Source of the DNA: Georgenia sp. TF02-10
GTDB lineage: Bacteria > Actinomycetota > Actinomycetes > Actinomycetales > Actinomycetaceae
Direction of reading: 5' to 3'
DNA: 64,000 nt
NCBI RefSeq assembly: GCF_022759505.1
Contig: NZ_CP094289.1
Span: 1,922,001 to 1,986,000, forward strand
Shown here: in pieces, positions 57,827-64,000 of the stretch
Layout: each line of letters begins with the position of its first letter
Numbering within the stretch: position 1 is the first letter of the stretch
Translations under genes and position numbers: made by a program
The notes under the pieces: model-generated
The model's database searches: none
What the model saw: the letters and a program-made list of their open reading frames with translations, nothing else
What the model was told of the DNA's origin: nothing

Positions 57827-58635
57827 CTGCGCCCCGCACGCCCGACGGCGCGCCCGCCCCCGACGCCGGCGGCCCGCCCGCCCCCGGCCGCAAGCCCGAC
57901 GGCGCGCCCCGCCGCGCCACCGGCGGCTGGCGGAGCCTGCTCGTCCCCCGCCTGACCCGGACCCAGGTCCTCGTCGCGGTGCTGTGCGCGGTGCTGGGCT
58001 TCGGCGTCGTCGCCCAGGTCCGCCAGGTGCACGGGGACGCCCTGTCCGGGATGCGCCAGGACGACCTGGTCCGCCTCCTGGACGAGCTCGGCACCCGCAA
58101 CGACGAGCTCGCCGCCGAGCAGGAGGCGCTCGAGGCCGACCTCGCCGAGCTGCGCTCGGCGTCCAGCTCCCAGGAGGCCGCCCGGCAGGCGGCCGCGGAG
58201 CAGGAACGCGTCCAGGGGGTGCTCGCCGGCACCCTGCCGGTGCGCGGCCCCGGCGTCGTGCTCACCGTCGCCGACCCCGACGGGGCGGTCTCCGCCCAGC
58301 AGCTGGTGACCATCCTGGAGGAGCTGCGCAACGCCGGCGCGGAGTCCGTGGAGCTGTCCGGGCAGCGGCTGACCGCCAGCAGCTGGATCGTCGACGGCTC
58401 GGGCGGTGTCGTCGTCGACGGCGTCACGCTCGCCCCGCCCTACCGGTGGACGGCGGTCGGGGACCCCCGCACGCTCGCCGTCGCCCTGGACATCCCCGGC
58501 GGCGCGCTCGCCACCGTCCGCAGCGCCGGCGCGACCGCCACGGTCAGCGAGCGGGAGGAGCTGGAGATCACCGCGGTCCGCACGCTCACCCCGCCCGAGC
58601 ACGCCACGGTGGTCCCGGCCGACGACGCGGGCTGA
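57823..58635 (+). CDS. DUF881 family membrane protein (second copy)
   Basis: 270 residues, start overlapping the sbp stop (ATGA). A Pro-rich start, one helix (RTQVLVAVLCAVLGFGVVAQV), a coiled coil (LLDELGTRNDELAAEQEALEADLAEL) and the DUF881 domain (VRGPGVVLTVADPDGAVSAQQLVTILEELRNAGAESVELSGQRL, presented in family order) place it with Rv1825. Together with the first copy and sbp it probably forms a membrane complex facing the cell wall. Confidence 0.92.
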   Translation: MTAPRTPDGAPAPDAGGPPAPGRKPDGAPRRATGGWRSLLVPRLTRTQVLVAVLCAVLGFGVVAQVRQVHGDALSGMRQDDLVRLLDELGTRNDELAAEQEALEADLAELRSASSSQEAARQAAAEQERVQGVLAGTLPVRGPGVVLTVADPDGAVSAQQLVTILEELRNAGAESVELSGQRLTASSWIVDGSGGVVVDGVTLAPPYRWTAVGDPRTLAVALDIPGGALATVRSAGATATVSEREELEITAVRTLTPPEHATVVPADDAG

Positions 58636-58733
58636 GCCGCGCGGGCGGCCGCCGGCGTGCCGCGCCCACCGGCGGGACCTCTACAGTGGTGCCCAGCACG
58701 GTGCCCGCCCCCCGAGCAGCAGGAGGCAACTAC

Positions 58734-59231
58734 ATGACGCCCACGGAGCAGCCCGGCCAGCGCCGCACGGGGCCGGACGAGCGGCCCGACGCCACCACGA
58801 CCGCCCGGTACGGCGCCGTCGGCCACGAGCCGGACACCGACCTGGTCGCCCGCGGCCTCAGCCCGGACGACGCCGCCGCCGTCGAGGCCCTCCCGCCCTC
58901 CTCCGCCCTCCTCATCGTCCAGCGCGGGCCCAACGCCGGCGCCCGCTTCCTGCTGGACTCCGAGCGGACCACGGCCGGGCGGCACCCGAGCTCGGACATC
59001 TTCCTCGACGACGTCACCGTCTCCCGCCGGCACGCCGAGTTCCTCGGGGTGGAGAGCGGGTTCGTCGTCCGCGACGTCGGCAGCCTCAACGGCACCTACG
59101 TCAACCGCGAGCGGATCGACACCGCCACCCTGCGGGCCGGCGACGAGGTCCAGATCGGCAAGTACCGCCTCACGTACCACCCCAGCCCCCAGCGCGGCGA
59201 GGCCGCGGCGGGCGGCGCGGACCAGCGGTGA
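58734..59231 (+). CDS. garA: FHA-domain protein, GarA/OdhI-like
   Basis: 165 residues with AGGAGG 7 nt before the ATG. Residues 20-28 contain a PDATTTARYG stretch where GarA has its phosphorylated Thr pair. The FHA domain spans about 58-150: LLIVQRGPNAGARFLLD, TTAGRHPSSDIFLDDVTVSRRHAEF (Arg, Ser and RRH phosphothreonine-binding loop) and RDVGSLNGTYVN. GarA/OdhI inhibits 2-oxoglutarate dehydrogenase and controls glutamate metabolism until phosphorylated. The gcvH gene that precedes garA in mycobacteria is not here (98-bp gap). Confidence 0.9.
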   Translation: MTPTEQPGQRRTGPDERPDATTTARYGAVGHEPDTDLVARGLSPDDAAAVEALPPSSALLIVQRGPNAGARFLLDSERTTAGRHPSSDIFLDDVTVSRRHAEFLGVESGFVVRDVGSLNGTYVNRERIDTATLRAGDEVQIGKYRLTYHPSPQRGEAAAGGADQR

Positions 59232-60109
59232 GCCCGGCCCCCGAGCGGCGCCGGGAGCCGGGGACGGCCGGCCGCCAGGACGGGGCGCCCGCCCGGGCCG
59301 ACGGCGCCCCCGCCCGTACCGACGGCCTCGCCCGGCCCGACGGCGTGGTGCGTGCCGACGGCGTCTCCCGGGCCGACGGCGGCCCCGCCCGGGACATCGG
59401 CCCGACCCCCTGGCCGCCGGACGTCTCGCACGAGCCGTCGATGAGCATCGGCGCGGTGCTCGGGGTGCTCAAGCCCGAGTTCCCCGCGGTCACCATCTCC
59501 AAGCTCCGCTTCCTGGAGGAGCAGGGCCTGGTGAGCCCGCGCCGGACCGGCTCCGGGTACCGGAAGTACTCCCGCGCCGACGTCGAGCGGATCCGCTACG
59601 CCCTGACCGCGCAGCGCGACGCTTACCTGCCGCTGCGGGTGATCCGCGAGCAGCTGGCCGACCTCGACGCCGGGCACGCCGTGACCCCGCCGTCCCGGGC
59701 CCGGGTGGTCACCCGGGACGGTGAGCTCGTCGCGCCGCCGTCGGGCGCCCGGGTCAGCGCCGCCGAGATCAGCGAGCTGACCGGCGCCACCGAGGCCGAG
59801 CTCGACGAGCTGGCCCTGGCCGGGCTGATCACCGCCGACAGCCGCGGCCGGTTCCCCGGCCGGGCCGTCCAGGTCGTCCAGGCCGCCCTGGCGCTGGGCC
59901 GGCACGGGATCAGCGCCCGGCACCTGCGGACGGTGCGCACCAGCGCCGAGCGGCAGGCCGACGTCATCGACCAGGTCGTCGCCCCGCTGCGCGCCCAGCG
60001 CTCCGGCGCGGCCCGCGAGCGCGGCGCCGCCCGGGCCGCCGAGCTCGCCGAGCTGTACACCCGCCTGCACGCCGAGCTGCTCCGCGGCGCCGTCGAGCAG
60101 CTGGGCTGA
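59228..60109 (+). CDS. ftsR: MerR-family regulator FtsR
   Basis: 293 residues; the GTG overlaps the garA stop. Residues 1-60 are a degenerate (A/P)RADG(A/V) repeat of low complexity. The DNA-binding part is MSIGAVLGVLKPEFPAVTISKLRFLEEQGLVSPRRTGSGYRKYSRADVERIRYAL. A second helical domain follows with VSAAEISELTGATEAELDELALAGLI and the effector/dimer helices. It matches Rv1828 and C. glutamicum FtsR, a regulator of ftsZ expression. The repeat head is an accretion not needed for the domain. Confidence 0.88.
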   Translation: MSPAPERRREPGTAGRQDGAPARADGAPARTDGLARPDGVVRADGVSRADGGPARDIGPTPWPPDVSHEPSMSIGAVLGVLKPEFPAVTISKLRFLEEQGLVSPRRTGSGYRKYSRADVERIRYALTAQRDAYLPLRVIREQLADLDAGHAVTPPSRARVVTRDGELVAPPSGARVSAAEISELTGATEAELDELALAGLITADSRGRFPGRAVQVVQAALALGRHGISARHLRTVRTSAERQADVIDQVVAPLRAQRSGAARERGAARAAELAELYTRLHAELLRGAVEQLG

Positions 60110-60169
60110 CCGCCCGGGCGCCCGCCGGTTCCCTGCGCGTCGCCCCGCGCGGCGACGTACCGTTGCCGT

Positions 60170-60730
60170 ATGCGTGAGATGGTCGTCCTCGGCGTCCGTG
60201 TGTCTGTGCCGGGCAACGAGGTGGTCGTCGTGCTGGGCGTGCCCGGCGGTGACGTGGTGCTGCCCATCGTCATCGGGCCGCGCGAGGGCGCGGCGATCGC
60301 CTCGGCGCAGGCCGGGCTCGTCCCGCCGCGGCCCCTCACCCACGACCTCCTCATGAACGTCGTCAAGCGGCTCGGGGCCTCGGTGACCCAGGTGCGGGTG
60401 ACCAAGGTGGAGGACGGGGTCTTCTACGCCGAGCTGGTCCTCTCCGGCGGGGTCGTCGTCGACTCGCGCCCCTCCGACGCCATCGCCCTGGCGCTGCGCG
60501 CCGGCTGCCCGGTGCTGTGCGCGGAGGACCTGCTCGCCGTCGCCGGCGTCCCGGTCCGCGACGCGGGCCTGGAGGTCACCGAGGAGGGGCCGGAGAACAG
60601 CCGGGAGATGGAGGAGTTCCGGGAGTTCCTCGCCCGCGTGGAGCCGGAGGACTTCGCCGACCCGGGGGAGGGCGGCGGGCCCGAGGGGCCGGGCGGCCGG
60701 CCGGGGGAGAGCGGGCCGCGCGGGCGCTGA
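60170..60730 (+). CDS. Bifunctional nuclease / DUF151 family protein
   Basis: 186 residues. REMVVLGVRVSVPGNEVVVVLG, VLPIVIGPREGAAIASAQAGLVPPRPLTHDLLMNVVKRLGA and VVVDSRPSDAIALALRAGCPVLCAEDLLA are the DUF151 core (about 1-130). An acidic Glu/Gly-rich tail follows. The family is named for plant bifunctional nucleases, but in bacteria it sits in this division locus (Rv1829). TACCGT is 6 nt before the ATG and there is no Shine-Dalgarno, so the mRNA is probably leaderless. Confidence 0.93.
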   Translation: MREMVVLGVRVSVPGNEVVVVLGVPGGDVVLPIVIGPREGAAIASAQAGLVPPRPLTHDLLMNVVKRLGASVTQVRVTKVEDGVFYAELVLSGGVVVDSRPSDAIALALRAGCPVLCAEDLLAVAGVPVRDAGLEVTEEGPENSREMEEFREFLARVEPEDFADPGEGGGPEGPGGRPGESGPRGR

Positions 60731-60921
60731 CCGTCGGGTCGGGAGGACCTGGGCCGGGGCTCGACCGGAGGTCCAGGGTCAGACACGCGGCCGCGACACG
60801 CCGACGGAGCTCCCCGGCGAGCCTCGTTGACCCGCCCCCGGCCCGGTCCTAGCGTTTGGCTCATCGGAACCACCGCAGCGGTATCCTGCAAGGCGGGGGT
60901 CCACGGACGAAGGAGAAGCCT

Positions 60922-61503
60922 GTGAGCGGCACTGATGCGACGGCCGGTGCCGTCCCCGGCGTCCCCCAGCGCGCCCAGGGCATGCTCTTCGGCGACACCC
61001 TGCCGGACCTGGACCAGGATACTGGCTACCGCGGCCCCACCGCCTGCCGCGCCGCCGGGATCACCTACCGCCAGCTCGACTACTGGGCCCGCACCGGGCT
61101 GGTCGAGCCCAGCATCCGCGGCGCCAAGGGCTCGGGGAGCCAGCGGCTGTACAGCTTCCGCGACATCCTCGTCCTGAAGGTCGTCAAGCGGCTGCTCGAC
61201 ACCGGGGTCTCCCTGCAGCAGATCCGCACCGCCATCACCCACCTGAAGGAGCGGGGGGTGGAGGACCTGGCCCAGATCACCCTGATGAGCGACGGCGCCT
61301 CGGTCTACGAGTGCACCTCCGCCGACGAGGTCGTCGACCTCGTCCAGGGCGGCCAGGGCGTGTTCGGCATCGCCGTCGGCCGGGTCTGGCGCGAGGTCGA
61401 GGGCTCCCTCGCCGAGCTGCCCACCGAGCGCGCGCACGACGACGACGCCCCCGCCGTGGAGGACGAGCTCGCCCGGCGCCGCGCCGCCCGCAGCGCCGGC
61501 TGA
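60922..61503 (+). CDS. MerR-family regulator (Rv1830/McdR-like)
   Basis: 193 residues from a GTG with AAGGAG 5 nt upstream. RGPTACRAAGITYRQLDYWARTGLVEPSIRGAKGSGSQRLYSFRDILVLKVVKRLLDTG is the MerR DNA-binding domain (about 35-95). QQIRTAITHLKERG and LVQGGQGVFGIAVGRVWREVEG follow. It corresponds to Rv1830 (McdR), a division-linked regulator. The N-terminal 20 residues are variable. Confidence 0.9.
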   Translation: MSGTDATAGAVPGVPQRAQGMLFGDTLPDLDQDTGYRGPTACRAAGITYRQLDYWARTGLVEPSIRGAKGSGSQRLYSFRDILVLKVVKRLLDTGVSLQQIRTAITHLKERGVEDLAQITLMSDGASVYECTSADEVVDLVQGGQGVFGIAVGRVWREVEGSLAELPTERAHDDDAPAVEDELARRRAARSAG

Positions 61504-61659
61504 CCCGGCCGAGTCTGGCGCCGTCCCCGGCGGCGGCCGGACGCCGGTCGAACGTGCTGGCACCTGCGCACCGGCGGCGCCGGCTGACCGCCAGCCACTG
61601 CGGCCGGCCCCACCCTGGCGGGCCGCGGACGGCCGGACCTCCTGCGATACGTTGACGGG

Positions 61660-62559
61660 GTGCCGCACGCCCGCAGCCTGCTCTCGCTCCGCCAGCTCGG
61701 CCGCGACGACCTGGAGCGGCTCTGGATCGCGGCGGCAGGCTGGCAGGAGCAGCGCACCCGCCGCCGGGCGCGGTTCGCGGACCGACGGGTGGCGACCATC
61801 TTCGAGGGCCCTGCGATGCGCACCAGGCTCGCCTTCGACGCCGCCATCGACGCCGTCGGCGCGCACCGGGTGGACCTGCCGCTGACGCTCGGGGCGCGCG
61901 AGCCGGTGGCGGACACCGCCGCGGTGCTCTCCGGGGCCGTGGACGCCGTCGTCGTGCGCGTCCCCGCGCACGCCACCCTGCTCGAGCTCGCCGATGCCTG
62001 CGCGGTGCCGGTGGTCAACGCGATGACCGACGCCGGCCACCCGGTGGAGATCTTCTCCGAGGCGTTCAGCGTGCTGCAGCGCCGCGGGCCGCTGGACGAC
62101 CTGGTGGTCGTCTTCGTCGGCGCGGACACGAACACGCTGCGCTCGTGGTGCGAGCTCACCGTGCCGTTCGGGCTGACCGTGCGGCAGGTGTGCCCGCCGG
62201 GCCGCGAGCTGCCGGCGCAGGTGCGCGACGAGCTGGCGGGTGGGGGAGCGGCCGGCCGGGTCGAGGTCAGCCACGACCTCGCCGACGTCGCCGGCGCCGA
62301 CGTCCTCTACACCGACGTCTGGCCGAAGGCGGCCCAGACGCCCGGTGCGGACCGGGAGGCGTTCGTCCCCTTCCGCATCACCACCGAGGTGCTGGACCGA
62401 GCCGGCCCGCGGAGCCTGCTCATGCACGCCATGCCGGTGCGCCGCGGGGACGAGGTGTCTGCCGGGGCGTTCGCCGACCCCCGGTGCGTGCCGCTGGCGG
62501 CCAAGCGCAACCTGCCGCCCAGCCATGCGGCGATCGTGGAGTGGGTCCTCGGCGGGTGA
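61660..62559 (+). CDS. Ornithine/aspartate carbamoyltransferase-family paralogue with altered active site
   Basis: 299 residues from a GTG at 61660. The order of blocks is that of an ornithine carbamoyltransferase: SLLSLRQLGRDDLERL, RVATIFEGPAMRTRLAFD, EPVADTAAVLSGAVDAVVVR, VPVVNAMTDAGHPVE, VLYTDVWPK and LLMHAMPVRRGDEV. Key motifs differ: the carbamoyl-phosphate STRTR motif is AMRTR, HPxQ is HPVE, and HCLP is HAMP (active-site Cys absent). Length is normal. It therefore probably does not make citrulline and may bind another substrate, or be non-catalytic. No arginine genes are near. TACGTT lies 6 nt before the GTG (leaderless). Confidence 0.8.
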   Translation: MPHARSLLSLRQLGRDDLERLWIAAAGWQEQRTRRRARFADRRVATIFEGPAMRTRLAFDAAIDAVGAHRVDLPLTLGAREPVADTAAVLSGAVDAVVVRVPAHATLLELADACAVPVVNAMTDAGHPVEIFSEAFSVLQRRGPLDDLVVVFVGADTNTLRSWCELTVPFGLTVRQVCPPGRELPAQVRDELAGGGAAGRVEVSHDLADVAGADVLYTDVWPKAAQTPGADREAFVPFRITTEVLDRAGPRSLLMHAMPVRRGDEVSAGAFADPRCVPLAAKRNLPPSHAAIVEWVLGG

Positions 62560-62684
62560 GCCAGCCCCTGGCACGGGCGGGACGGCGATGCCGCCCGCAC
62601 GCCCGGACGGCGAGCGGACGGCATCAGGCGGCGGCCTGGCCCTCGTCGAGCTCGGGCCGGGCCGATCTCGCGGGCGGCCGGCGG

Positions 62685-63449
62685 TCAGCTGATCCTGCGC
62701 CGGTAGATCGCGACCGAGACGGCGTAGGCGACGACGAGGATGCCGACGAGCCAGCCGAGCGCGGCCCAGATCTCGCTGCCCACGGGCTGCTCGGCGAACA
62801 GGGCCCGGACGGTGTTCACGACCGACGTCACCGGCTGGTGCTCCGCGAACCAGGCGACCGGGCCGGGCATCGTGCCGGTGGGCACGAACGCCGAGCTGAC
62901 GAACGGCAGGAAGATCAGCGGGTAGCTGAACGCGCTCGCGCCGTCGACGGTCTTCGCCGAGAGCCCGGCGACCACGGCGATCCAGGTCAGTGCGAGGGTG
63001 AACAGGACCAGGATGGCGGCGACCGCGAGCCAGGCGGCCACGGACGCGCCGGTGCGGAACCCCATGACCAGCGCGACGCCGACGACGATCGTGATCGAGG
63101 CGAGGTTCGCCACCAGGGAGGTGAGCACGTGCGCCCAGAGCACGCTCGACCGGGCGATCGGCATGGACTGGAAGCGCTCGAAGATGCCGCCCTGCATGTC
63201 AAGGAACAGCCGGTAGGCGGTGTAGGCGATGCCGGACGCGATCGTGATGAGCAGGATGCCGGGGAGCAGGTAGCTGACGTACGGCTCCCCCGTCCCGGTG
63301 TGGATCGCGCCGCCGAGCACGTACACGAACAGCAGCATCAGCGCGACCGGGGTGACCGCGGTGGTGATGATCGTGTCCGGGCTGCGGAGGATGTGGCGCA
63401 GCGAGCGACCGGTGAGGACACCGGTGTCGCCGAGGACGTGGCTGGTCAT
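62685..63449 (-). CDS. ABC-2 type exporter permease (DrrB-like)
   Basis: 254 residues. [35 protein letters not shown] is the usual N-terminal region of DrrB-like ABC-2 permeases. [24 protein letters not shown] is the conserved cytoplasmic loop, and five or six helices follow, with [18 protein letters not shown] near the end. Its ATG overlaps the stop of the ATPase gene (ATGA, 63446-63449). Such exporters pump out antibiotics or lipids; the substrate is unknown. Confidence 0.93.
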   Translation of the reverse strand: MTSHVLGDTGVLTGRSLRHILRSPDTIITTAVTPVALMLLFVYVLGGAIHTGTGEPYVSYLLPGILLITIASGIAYTAYRLFLDMQGGIFERFQSMPIARSSVLWAHVLTSLVANLASITIVVGVALVMGFRTGASVAAWLAVAAILVLFTLALTWIAVVAGLSAKTVDGASAFSYPLIFLPFVSSAFVPTGTMPGPVAWFAEHQPVTSVVNTVRALFAEQPVGSEIWAALGWLVGILVVAYAVSVAIYRRRIS

Positions 63450-64000
63450 CGGGGGTCCTTTCCTGCTGGGCGGGTGCCGGTGGTCCCGCCGTCGGCGGGG
63501 GTCCGGGCGGTGCCGGTCTGGGCGGTGCCGGCAGCGGTGGTCTCGCCGTCGCCGGCGCCGGTCTCGCCCCGGTCACCGACGAGGGCGAGGAAGACGTCCT
63601 CGAGCGACGGCTGCTTTTCGACGTACTCGACGGTGGCGGGTGGGAGGAGCTGCTTGAGCTCGGCGAGGGTGCCGTCCTGGATGATCGTGCCCTGGTGCAG
63701 GATGGCGATGCGGTCGGCGAGCTGCTCGGCCTCGTCGAGGTACTGCGTCGTCAGCAGCACGGTCGTGCCGCCCCGGGCGAGCTCCTTGACCGTCTGCCAC
63801 ACCTCGATCCGGGCCTGCGGGTCCAGCCCGGTGGTGGGTTCGTCGAGGAAGATGACCGGCGGGTCGCCGATCAGGCTCATCGCGATGTCGAGCCGGCGTC
63901 GCATGCCGCCCGAGTACGTCGACGCCTTCCGGTTCCCCGCCTCGGTGAGCGAGAAGCGGGCGAGCAGCTCCTCGGCGACCGCCTCGGGGTCGTCCTGGTG
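63446..64000 (-). CDS. ABC transporter ATP-binding protein (DrrA-like), partial (5' end off the right edge)
   Basis: 185 codons are present, open to the window edge. The ABC signature [11 protein letters not shown], Walker [14 protein letters not shown] and the switch [22 protein letters not shown] are visible; the Walker A half lies beyond 64000. [17 protein letters not shown] is the DrrA-type C-terminal block. A Thr/Gly-rich tail ends the protein. It pairs by ATGA overlap with the DrrB-like permease. Confidence 0.95.
   Translation of the reverse strand, partial: HQDDPEAVAEELLARFSLTEAGNRKASTYSGGMRRRLDIAMSLIGDPPVIFLDEPTTGLDPQARIEVWQTVKELARGGTTVLLTTQYLDEAEQLADRIAILHQGTIIQDGTLAELKQLLPPATVEYVEKQPSLEDVFLALVGDRGETGAGDGETTAAGTAQTGTARTPADGGTTGTRPAGKDPR

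Overview
The window is very GC-rich (third codon positions almost always G or C), with many GTG starts and 4-bp ATGA/GTGA gene overlaps. This points to an actinobacterium. A pgsA-like / DUF881 / sbp / DUF881 / garA / MerR / DUF151 / MerR block in Rv1822-Rv1830 order confirms it; a Micrococcales genome (Georgenia/Cellulomonas-like) is my low-confidence guess. No rRNA, tRNA, CRISPR array, integrase or insertion sequence was recognised.

Layout. (1) 0-11.5 kb is a housekeeping/accessory mixture: the N-terminal 716 codons of a carbon starvation protein CstA (runs off the left edge), a DHFR-like reductase, DoxX, a DUF1579-like protein, an alpha/beta hydrolase, an Ada/AlkA-type repair protein with a truncated glycosylase domain, an ArsR-SRPBCC operon with a palindromic operator, a ZIP transporter, DUF1918, RNase Z and YccF. 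(2) 11.6-16.3 kb (minus) is a MoxR / DUF58 / transglutaminase (TgpA-like) operon with GTGA overlaps. (3) 16.4-18.9 kb holds small membrane proteins, a frameshifted isoprenylcysteine-methyltransferase-like gene and a STAS protein. (4) 19.3-46.2 kb is the main feature, a ~27-kb carbohydrate-use island: FGGY kinase, YihT/LacD-type class I aldolase, Asp/Glu-racemase-superfamily protein, a binding-protein-dependent importer (lipoprotein and two permeases, no local ATPase), GH1, a GH31/36-like TIM-barrel hydrolase, an FAD oxidoreductase, a GH84-type hexosaminidase, a two-MBL-domain protein, a LacI regulator, two GH38 alpha-mannosidases and an (alpha/alpha)6-barrel protein. No enzyme in the island shows a signal peptide, so it looks built to import small glycans or glycosides and hydrolyse them in the cytoplasm. 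Four of its promoter regions carry a LacI-type palindrome close to TGGGwACGTwCCCA, which suggests one regulon under the local LacI protein.

(5) 46.2-55.7 kb is a patchwork with gene decay: a VapB-type antitoxin next to a frameshifted PIN toxin, fragments of an AraC regulator, a nucleotide-binding protein and a sugar permease, plus intact UspA, GlgC-like, RNase HI, DUF6318 lipoprotein, PKD and LLM flavin oxidoreductase genes. (6) 55.9-61.5 kb is the conserved cell-envelope/division block. (7) 61.6-64 kb holds a divergent carbamoyltransferase paralogue and a DrrAB-like ABC exporter whose ATPase runs off the right edge.

Two DNA-level themes recur. Many start codons sit 6-7 nt after a TANNNT-like hexamer, as expected for leaderless mRNAs. 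Many short tandem repeats (units 24, 30, 33, 35, 36 bp), several coding and in frame, and a ~260-bp polypyrimidine tract are scattered through the accessory regions.
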